From contig RFKI01000251.1 in assembly GCA_003694355.1 (NCBI GenBank), positions 1 through 12,336 of the forward strand: a stretch of DNA of 12,336 nucleotides, given 5' to 3'. The notes beneath the pieces are model-generated. The model did not search any database and was not told the origin of the DNA. It saw only the letters and a program-made list of their open reading frames with translations. The DNA comes from Bdellovibrio sp. Lineage in GTDB: Bacteria; Bdellovibrionota; Bdellovibrionia; Bdellovibrionales; UBA1609. Positions 7,274 to 12,336 of the stretch are shown piece by piece. Position numbers and translations under genes: made by a program. How positions within the stretch are numbered: position 1 is the first letter of the stretch; every line of letters starts with the position of its first letter.

Positions 7274-9693
7274 TGAAAAATACCATTTTTCTTTTTATTG
7301 TTTTTGCAGTTTTCGGTGTTTTGGCGGAGGAACAAGAAGGTTTCTTGAATAAACTTCTTGCTCCAGGTCCTCTTATTGAGGGTCATAAAAAACTGGAAAA
7401 AACAGGATGTTTGGAGTGTCATAGTGCAAGTAAGGGAGTGGTGAATTCGAAGTGCTTGAAGTGTCATAAAGAAATAAAAAAATATGTGGATTTGAAAAAG
7501 GGGCTTCATGGAAGAACCAATAAAGATTGCAAGGAGTGTCATTCTGATCATAAAGGCCGAAAGTTTGATTCCACGAAGGTAGATAAAAAAACCTTTGATC
7601 ACTCCATTACGGGTTTTCGTTTAAAGGGAAAGCATGGAAAAATTAAATGTATCAAATGTCATACTCAAAAAAGAACAAAAAAATTTATAAGACCTCATGA
7701 TATCCGATTTTTTGGTTCATCAACATCGTGTAAGTCTTGCCATAAGAAAGATGATCTCCACTTTTTTGTTGGTAAGTGGAAAAAGAAAGACTGTGGTGAT
7801 TGCCATAATGAGCTTTCCTGGAGAAAGAATACCAGATTTGACCACTTTAAAGAGACTAACTATCGTTTGATTGGAAAGCATGCTAAATTGCGATGTAAAG
7901 ATTGTCATAAAGTCGATAAGAGAAGAAAGTGGGCGCGTTATACTTGGCCACATTTAAAACAGTCAAAATGTCTTTCTTGTCATAAAGATGTTCATGGAAA
8001 TCGTTTGAGCTCTAAGTTTAGGAATGGTCAGTGTCAAAAGTGCCACTTGCAAACCACATGGAAGATTAAAAAATTTAATCATAAGGTTACGGGTTATCCA
8101 CTTCGTGGAAAGCATGCAAAACTTCAATGCATTAAATGTCATAAACAACAGCGGTCTGTTTTAAGAAAAAGAAAGATGGTTTTGTATAAGTGGATAGGCT
8201 TATCTAAAGATTGTTTGAAGTGTCATAAAGATTATCATCGATATGGTTCCTTGAAGTTAAAGAAGTATGGTTCTCTTCATAATTGCTTGCAATGTCATAC
8301 AGAAGAGAATTGGAAGAAAACACATGACTTTGATCATCAGAGAGATGCCGGTTACCCTATAGAGGGCAAGCATAAGAAGTTAAAATGTTCCAAGTGTCAT
8401 CTGAAAAAGGTGAGACGAAGAGTTTTTAGAAGTGTTTATCATTGGGAAAAACTGAAACAGAAAACCTGTGAAACTTGTCATAAAAGTCCTCATAAAAGAT
8501 CCTTTTCTAAGAAATTTCTTTCTAAAAAGTGCTCGGAGTGTCATACCCCTCGGGGATGGAAAGAACAAAAGAATTTTGACCATAAAAAAACCCGATTTCC
8601 CTTGACTGGAAAACATGCGAAATTGCGATGTAACCAATGCCATATTCGTCGCAAAAAACAGGTTTTTAAATTTAAACATTTTGAAGAAAAGTTTTGTATA
8701 GATTGCCATAAGAATGAACACAAAAAACAATTTTCAAAGAAGTTTTCTTCTCGTTCTTGTAGCGAATGTCATACCACTAGAGATTTCGTTGCATTAAAGA
8801 AATTTAATCATTCTGAAACAGGATTTAAGTTAAGAGGGAAGCATGCAAAAATCAAATGTGTGGCCTGCCATAAAAAAACAAGAAAACGATTTCGACAAAA
8901 GCCAAGGCACTACAAAGGAATTTTTATTTTTAAGGACCTCGAGAGAAAGCAGTGTACGCTTTGTCATATAGATGTTCATAAGAAGCAATTAGGTAATGAT
9001 TGTTTGAAGTGTCATAACGAGAGTAACTGGAAAAAACGACATTTTAATCACAACAAAGATAGTGATTTTCCTCTGCGGGGGGCTCATAGAAAAACAAAAT
9101 GTTCCAAATGTCATAAAGCTCAGCGGCATGTTTTTGTTATCTATAAGAAACGAAAACTTCGAGTGATAAAATTTAAGCCTTTACCTAAAGTGTGTGCAGA
9201 ATGCCATAAAGACCCTCATAAAGGTGAGTTTGGAAAAGAGTGTAAAAGTTGTCACCTTGAACGGTCCTGGAAGTATACTAAAGACTTTCATCGTAATTTT
9301 ACTCTTCATGGCGTTCATTATACGGTTGGTTGCGCTGAATGCCATGTGGATGACAGGAATCTTGGGGGATTAAGTCAAGAATGTATTCTTTGTCATCAAA
9401 AAGATGACGTGCATAGTGGATCTTTGCCAAACTGTGGAGAATGTCATAAGCAGAGTTTTTGGGAGAGCACTTCATTTCGTCATTCTATGACCAACTTTCC
9501 TTTAAGAGGAAGTCACAGAACATTGGATTGCTTTCAATGTCATTCTCGGGGCATTTATGAGGGAGTTGGATCGGATTGTATTGATTGTCATGAGGCTGAT
9601 CGTCAACAAGCGGACGCTGTAGCGAATCCACCACATCCTTTGCCTGCTTTTGAAGATTGCAAATCTTGCCATAATCAATGGATGTTTAAATAA
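7273..9693 (+). CDS. 30-heme c-type cytochrome built of ten triheme modules
   Basis: The start is GTG, overlapping the porin stop by one base, with GGGGAG at 7261-7266 as ribosome binding site. The 806-residue precursor has a signal peptide with likely cleavage after Ala18 and no lipobox, so it should be periplasmic or associated with the outer membrane. Thirty CXXCH motifs fall into ten modules. First motifs start at residues 46, 126, 208, 286, 372, 453, 529, 610, 687 and 753. Second motifs start at 61, 153, 233, 314, 399, 475, 561, 641, 704 and 769. Third motifs start at 86, 174, 254, 338, 420, 496, 577, 657, 721 and 786. Most modules also carry F[DN]H, a GKHxK before the first motif, and CHxxxH after the second. 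That gives three spare histidines, enough for bis-His ligation as in triheme cytochrome c7. The chain is very rich in Lys and Arg. The inferred role is a long electron wire. Its partner is probably the barrel encoded upstream. Confidence 0.93.
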   Translation: MKNTIFLFIVFAVFGVLAEEQEGFLNKLLAPGPLIEGHKKLEKTGCLECHSASKGVVNSKCLKCHKEIKKYVDLKKGLHGRTNKDCKECHSDHKGRKFDSTKVDKKTFDHSITGFRLKGKHGKIKCIKCHTQKRTKKFIRPHDIRFFGSSTSCKSCHKKDDLHFFVGKWKKKDCGDCHNELSWRKNTRFDHFKETNYRLIGKHAKLRCKDCHKVDKRRKWARYTWPHLKQSKCLSCHKDVHGNRLSSKFRNGQCQKCHLQTTWKIKKFNHKVTGYPLRGKHAKLQCIKCHKQQRSVLRKRKMVLYKWIGLSKDCLKCHKDYHRYGSLKLKKYGSLHNCLQCHTEENWKKTHDFDHQRDAGYPIEGKHKKLKCSKCHLKKVRRRVFRSVYHWEKLKQKTCETCHKSPHKRSFSKKFLSKKCSECHTPRGWKEQKNFDHKKTRFPLTGKHAKLRCNQCHIRRKKQVFKFKHFEEKFCIDCHKNEHKKQFSKKFSSRSCSECHTTRDFVALKKFNHSETGFKLRGKHAKIKCVACHKKTRKRFRQKPRHYKGIFIFKDLERKQCTLCHIDVHKKQLGNDCLKCHNESNWKKRHFNHNKDSDFPLRGAHRKTKCSKCHKAQRHVFVIYKKRKLRVIKFKPLPKVCAECHKDPHKGEFGKECKSCHLERSWKYTKDFHRNFTLHGVHYTVGCAECHVDDRNLGGLSQECILCHQKDDVHSGSLPNCGECHKQSFWESTSFRHSMTNFPLRGSHRTLDCFQCHSRGIYEGVGSDCIDCHEADRQQADAVANPPHPLPAFEDCKSCHNQWMFK

Positions 9694-9694
9694 A

Positions 9695-10237
9695 ATGAAA
9701 AAGAGTGTTTTTATTTTATTTGTTTTTTTGTTGTTAGGAGGCTTGTGGTTTTGGGGTGGGGGAAAAGATATTTTTGAAGCTTTGTTCATTTCTAAAAAGC
9801 AGCCACTTGTAAAGGACCCCTCTTTTCAGCTTTTTGACCTTCATGGAAAAGAGATTCATTTTAAAGATTTTAAGGGGACCATTGCAATAGTGAATTTTTG
9901 GGCTTCCTGGTGTCCTCCGTGTGCTGAAGAGTTACCTTCTTTGCTAAATTTGATTCGCCAAATGAATGGGAAAGTGAAACTCATAGCTATTTCTTTGGAT
10001 ACAAAGAAAGAAAATATTTTAACTTTTTTAAAGTCTTATTCACTTCCTGCAAATGTGTTTATTTTATGGGATCCAACAAATGCTGTTGCTCGAAAGTATG
10101 GTACTTTTAAGCTTCCAGAATCTTATGTGTTTTCTTCTACACAAAAACTTTTGAGAAAGGTAGAGGGAGCTGTTCTTTGGACATCACCAGAAAACATCCA
10201 ATATTTCAGACAATTGGTTAAAGAAGATTCAAAATAG
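9695..10237 (+). CDS. Membrane-anchored thioredoxin-like protein (TlpA/ResA family)
   Basis: This 180-residue protein has an N-terminal anchor at about residues 4-21 and a periplasmic thioredoxin fold of the TlpA/ResA/DsbE type. The active site WCPPC is at residues 72-76, in the family context VNFWASWCPPC. A probable cis-proline is Pro131 in KLPES. The family reduces disulfides in the periplasm; ResA-like members reduce CXXCH cysteines before haem attachment. That role fits here, because the gene begins one base after the stop of the 30-heme cytochrome, and system II genes lie just across the divergent promoter. The start at 9695 is preferred over an in-frame ATG at 9650, which would overlap the cytochrome and add a polar leader before the membrane anchor. 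No strong Shine-Dalgarno is seen, so coupling to the upstream gene is likely. Confidence 0.9.
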   Translation: MKKSVFILFVFLLLGGLWFWGGGKDIFEALFISKKQPLVKDPSFQLFDLHGKEIHFKDFKGTIAIVNFWASWCPPCAEELPSLLNLIRQMNGKVKLIAISLDTKKENILTFLKSYSLPANVFILWDPTNAVARKYGTFKLPESYVFSSTQKLLRKVEGAVLWTSPENIQYFRQLVKEDSK

Positions 10238-10307
10238 GTTGAATGATATTGTGGAATCAGGCTTCAGTAAAGTGGGCCATATTTCTTTTTTCAATGTTAA
10301 TCTCTTT

Positions 10308-11276
10308 TTAGAATTTTAATAAAAGGGCGTCTTGTGGGCATGGATCTGTGAAGGGGAGCTCTGAAGAATCATCCAGTGCATTAAAAAGGTATTCGAGAAG
10401 AAGGTGTCGGCTGGAGGAGCCGTGAAGATACTCTTCTTGTAATTGTTTTAAGATTTCTTGATTTGAAGCAGTTTTAGAGCGAAGTTGCCAAGCAAGAACT
10501 TTAGCCAATTCATATCTTTCAAGAGAAAAGTGAACAAAGGGAATGGAAAGGCCAAGGCTATCGTTAAAATTCTTAAGAGGAGAAGGCTTATTGGATTTTA
10601 GAATATCAAAGAAGAAGGTCAAAAAGTCGATTTCTTTTTTTCCAGCTTGCTTGAGTCTTAGCAATTGAAAGGCAGCATAATAGGAGAGAGTTAAAGAGTT
10701 TTTCTGTCGTTGCCCCAGTTCTTTTTGTTTTAAAAGATGAGCTAGAGCATGAGGAGAAATCCATTTTGTCAGAGGTTCAAAGCCTTTAATGGAGCCTTTT
10801 TCTTGTGGAGTTAAGGGGAAAAGGTCTTCGTTAATATCTGACTTAGAAAGAATATTTTGTTCCACAATGAGTTTTAAGGCTCTAAGGCTTTCAGGATATT
10901 CATTTAAATGGTCAAGAGGGATTCCCTTAAAGATGCCACGGATAGCCAGCATTCTTTGAGCCCAGGAGCGTTTGGGAGATAAAAGCATATCAATATAGAA
11001 AGCTTCAATACGAGGAGAGTACATTTGAGAGTCTCCTAAAAGCTTTAAGAGCCTTAAGGAGTAGGCGTATTGAGGGTGTCGTGGTGATTTGTACAGGTCT
11101 TTTGCCATTTCCAGAAATTCTTTTTCTGTTTTTACGGGAGAGTGAAAAAGCCGATAAATGTCAGTGTTTTCATTGGCTTCAACGGTCACAGCTCCAGAAA
11201 GAGCCGTCAAAAGGGAGATGGTTCCGCAAAAAGCCATTAAAAAATAGAGTTTTTTTATGGAGTTAGAGGTTTTCAC
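10308..11276 (-). CDS. Exported protein of unknown function, helix-rich
   Basis: This 322-residue protein starts at GTG (11274-11276) with a good AAGGAG ribosome binding site five bases upstream. Residues about 9-30 form a hydrophobic signal segment and cleavage near VEA (33-35) is plausible. There is a Cys at residue 17, but its context is not a lipobox. The rest reads as a largely alpha-helical chain rich in Leu, Lys and Glu, with loosely repeating Leu-Arg-Leu patterns such as YSLRLLKLL, LRALKLIVE and FQLLRLKQA. A helical-repeat (TPR- or HEAT-like) fold is possible but not demonstrated. There are no CXXCH motifs and no recognised catalytic signature. It converges on the cytochrome operon across a 70-base gap in which I see no clear terminator hairpin. 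I cannot assign a function. Confidence 0.75.
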   Translation of the reverse strand: MKTSNSIKKLYFLMAFCGTISLLTALSGAVTVEANENTDIYRLFHSPVKTEKEFLEMAKDLYKSPRHPQYAYSLRLLKLLGDSQMYSPRIEAFYIDMLLSPKRSWAQRMLAIRGIFKGIPLDHLNEYPESLRALKLIVEQNILSKSDINEDLFPLTPQEKGSIKGFEPLTKWISPHALAHLLKQKELGQRQKNSLTLSYYAAFQLLRLKQAGKKEIDFLTFFFDILKSNKPSPLKNFNDSLGLSIPFVHFSLERYELAKVLAWQLRSKTASNQEILKQLQEEYLHGSSSRHLLLEYLFNALDDSSELPFTDPCPQDALLLKF

Positions 11277-11311
11277 ATGGTCTCCTTATAAAGAATTGTT
11301 TCCTGGCTTTT

Positions 11312-11359
11312 AAAAAACAAATTCATGTTGTTTGCAAATTGTTTTTTATGCAAAAAACA
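11312..11359. repeat. Tripartite inverted repeat (two mutually exclusive hairpins)
   Basis: AAAAAACAA at 11312-11320 is the reverse complement of TTGTTTTTT at 11339-11347. The latter also pairs with AAAAAACA at 11352-11359 through the 20-base palindrome around ATGC. The middle arm can therefore pair left or right, but not both. It lies 36-83 bases upstream of the minus-strand exported-protein gene, in its likely promoter or leader. Arms are purely A/T plus one G-C pair, so RNA stems would be weak. A DNA-binding role is equally possible. Confidence 0.45.
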
Positions 11360-11462
11360 TGCTTTAACTGCAGGGAGACTCGCGCTGTAAAACTCCAGCT
11401 TCCCGATTATTGCGTTGAGGTGTGCTGCATATAAAATAGGGCCACCTTTTATTGCTAGCTAT

Positions 11463-11483
11463 GGGGAGGTGGAGGTGAGGTGG
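11463..11483 (+). repeat. G-rich AGGTG-type short repeat
   Basis: The plus strand has GGGGAGGTGGAGG followed by TGAGGTGG, with repeated GG pairs separated by one to three bases. It could form a two-tetrad G-quadruplex. On the minus strand, downstream of the tRNA, the same stretch gives a C-rich, nearly G-free RNA. Low sequence complexity is certain; any function is inference. Confidence 0.4.
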
Positions 11484-11520
11484 TTAAGGAGAGAGAAAAT
11501 CTGGGGGGCGAAGGACCAAC

Positions 11521-11597
11521 TGGTAGCGGGAGAGGGATTTGAACCCCCGACACGTGGATTATGATTCCACTGCTCTGACCAACTGAGCTATCCCGCC
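11521..11597 (-). tRNA. tRNA with CAU anticodon (Met most likely, Ile2 possible)
   Basis: The minus strand folds as a complete 77-base cloverleaf. It has acceptor arms GGCGGGA and TCCCGCT, a D-arm with GCTCAGTTGGTCAGAGC, the anticodon stem GTGGA/TCCAC around loop ATCATAA, a T-arm with GGGGGTTCGAATCCC, discriminator A and encoded CCA. The anticodon is CAT. The elongator-type acceptor stem argues against the initiator, although the first pair is G-U. Elongator Met and the lysidine-modified Ile2 tRNA share this anticodon, and I cannot separate them with certainty by eye; I favour Met. Confidence 0.93.
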
Positions 11598-11626
11598 ATA
11601 GCCTCTAAAAAAGAAAAGAAGCGTCA

Positions 11627-11655
11627 TTTTTACAGAAAAAGCAGGGAGAGGTCAA
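11627..11655 (-). promoter_or_regulatory. Putative sigma-70 promoter of the tRNA
   Basis: On the minus strand TTGACC (11650-11655) is followed after exactly 17 bases by TAAAAA (11627-11632). These match the -35 at five of six and the -10 at four of six. Initiation would fall near 11620, leaving a leader of about 22 bases before the tRNA 5' end for RNase P removal. Confidence 0.5.
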
Positions 11656-11683
11656 TAGTTGGTGCGAAAACAGAAAATGAGGG

Positions 11684-11712
11684 TTGACCTAAAACGTCAT
11701 TTTTAATTGAAT
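11684..11712 (+). promoter_or_regulatory. Putative sigma-70 promoter of the exported protein at 11742
   Basis: TTGACC at 11684-11689 and TTGAAT at 11707-11712 are 17 bases apart on the plus strand, five of six and four of six matches to consensus. Initiation near 11719 would give a short leader carrying the purine-rich ribosome binding site at 11729-11739. It is divergent from the tRNA promoter about 30 bases away. Confidence 0.4.
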
Positions 11713-11741
11713 GGGAGCTGGTTTAACTGGGGGGGAGAGTT

Positions 11742-12336
11742 ATGAGGTTTTTATCTGCATTTTTTCTAATAATAGGGGCAGCCATTCAGGTTCAAGGGCG
11801 TCTTCAGGTTCTGGATCTTAAAAGCCAAGAACCGATTCAGGGAGCCCAAGTACTTATTGGTTATGGCAAAGATAATCCTTTTCAGGGGAATGTTTTTCAA
11901 ACGGATGAAGATGGTTTTATCTTGCCAGTGTCCATGTGGCAAGAGCCTTTGCCTGTAACTGTGGAAGCTCAAGGGTACACAAGAGCTACTTATTGGGCGA
12001 TCACTCAAGATGCAGCCAAAGTGTATTTGTCTCGCAAGCCTTTAGAGACCCCCTACGTGATAAAAGGAAAAACCACATCTTATGGAAGGCTTCGAAGGGA
12101 TGGGAAGATTGACTTTGGCCTTGTGTTACCAGCACTTTCTCGGGAACAAATGATTCGATTTAACATATCAACTATTATGAGCCCTGACTTTGACACCATT
12201 CGAGTGATTGGGCGGCGATTTCTGATACCGAGTAATATTTCTCTTCCTCAACAAACAGAGTCTTATATTTTGCCTTTGAGGTTTAATAAACCTAGCTTTA
12301 GGCTTTCTTTAAATGATAGTGATATTTATACAATTC
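11742..12336 (+). CDS. Exported protein of unknown function, possible carboxypeptidase-regulatory-like domain (partial, 3' end outside window)
   Basis: An ATG at 11742 with a strong GGGGAG ribosome binding site four bases upstream opens a frame that stays open for 198 codons to the window edge. Residues 1-19 form a signal peptide. Residues about 20-95 read as a beta-rich domain: LQVLDLKSQEPIQGAQVLIG, a TDEDGFILP turn and a VTVEAQGY strand. This resembles the 'variable gain then value' layout of carboxypeptidase regulatory-like (transthyretin-type) domains. The later part has no features I recognise. The beginning-of-gene signals and exported domain make it real. Function and full length are unknown, and no link to the cytochrome genes is evident beyond proximity. 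Confidence 0.8.
   Translation, partial: MRFLSAFFLIIGAAIQVQGRLQVLDLKSQEPIQGAQVLIGYGKDNPFQGNVFQTDEDGFILPVSMWQEPLPVTVEAQGYTRATYWAITQDAAKVYLSRKPLETPYVIKGKTTSYGRLRRDGKIDFGLVLPALSREQMIRFNISTIMSPDFDTIRVIGRRFLIPSNISLPQQTESYILPLRFNKPSFRLSLNDSDIYTI

Larger units (their letters stand above)
11277..11520. other. Gene-free stretch with inverted repeats and a G-rich block
   Basis: No credible coding region is seen between the GTG of the exported protein and the tRNA. From low to high coordinates it holds three things: an A/T tripartite inverted repeat at 11312-11359; a more GC-rich part with possible nested stems GGGA/TCCC (11373-11376 with 11401-11404) and GCTG/CAGC (11384-11387 with 11396-11399); and a CCACCT/AGGTGG stem (11442-11447 with 11467-11472) running into a G-rich block at 11463-11483. 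It must contain the promoter of the minus-strand gene and the 3' end of the tRNA transcript. A small RNA is possible but unproven. Confidence 0.5.

Noticed and set aside
7207..8730. Several open frames on the minus strand within the cytochrome gene, the longest 131 and 116 codons
   Set aside because: They are antisense to a coding frame with 30 CXXCH motifs. Their repeated composition simply mirrors the repeated haem-motif codons, and no ribosome binding site or family signal is seen.
7400..9680. Recurring TGTCATAAA-type DNA words resembling a repeat array or CRISPR
   Set aside because: The words are the codons of CXXCH-Lys motifs. Spacing varies and the repeats are protein-level modules, with no constant direct repeat and unique spacer pattern.
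9650..9694. Upstream in-frame ATG for the thioredoxin-like gene
   Set aside because: It overlaps the 3' end of the cytochrome gene by 44 bases and adds a leader that spoils the simple N-terminal anchor. The start at 9695 follows the cytochrome stop by one base.
10238..10307. Shared terminator between the convergent thioredoxin and exported-protein genes
   Set aside because: I looked for a stem with a U-tract on both strands and found only scattered T-runs without a convincing stem.
11521..11597. tRNA as an attachment site for an integrated element
   Set aside because: No integrase gene and no repeated tRNA 3' fragment are seen within the window.
11766..12008. 80-codon minus-strand open frame in the last gene
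   Set aside because: It is antisense to the exported protein starting at 11742, which has a strong ribosome binding site, a signal peptide and an open frame to the window edge.

Overview
The window is AT-rich DNA from a Gram-negative bacterium. It encodes an outer-membrane beta-barrel, a lipoprotein, several Sec signal peptides and a tRNA with encoded CCA. The organism matures c-type cytochromes by system II (ResB/CcsA). System II, multiheme cytochromes and the Phe-Gln-Asn-Cys lipobox fit a deltaproteobacterium-like or Bdellovibrionota-like lineage, but the sequence does not settle taxonomy.

Layout. (1) 1-906 (+): the last 14 codons of an unknown gene, then a membrane protein whose four histidines are paired 14 residues apart on two helices, as in a diheme b-type cytochrome. 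(2) 1076-2455 (+): a 13-heme c-type cytochrome lipoprotein. (3) 2486-5853 (-): an overlapping pair, resB then ccsA, which forms the system II haem-export and cytochrome c synthetase complex. (4) 5942-10237 (+): a tight three-gene operon of an outer-membrane beta-barrel, a 30-heme cytochrome and a membrane-anchored TlpA/ResA-like thioredoxin, with junctions of -1 and +1 bp. (5) 10308-11276 (-): an exported protein of unknown function. (6) 11277-11741: a gene-poor stretch with a CAU-anticodon tRNA on the minus strand and unexplained inverted and G-rich sequence. (7) 11742 onward (+): an exported protein cut by the window end.

How the genes may work together. The window carries 43 CXXCH haem-attachment motifs in two proteins, a candidate quinol-facing diheme b protein, an outer-membrane barrel, and the ResB/CcsA/thioredoxin machinery needed to attach the haems. 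The simplest inference is a trans-envelope electron conduit, from inner-membrane b cytochrome to multiheme c cytochromes to a barrel at the outer membrane. It would be analogous to, but not the same as, the MtrAB and Geobacter porin-cytochrome systems.

The most striking single item is the 30-heme cytochrome. Its 30 motifs resolve into ten consecutive triheme modules of about 78 residues, each with three extra histidines available as distal ligands. It looks like a basic, cytochrome c7-like 'string of beads'.
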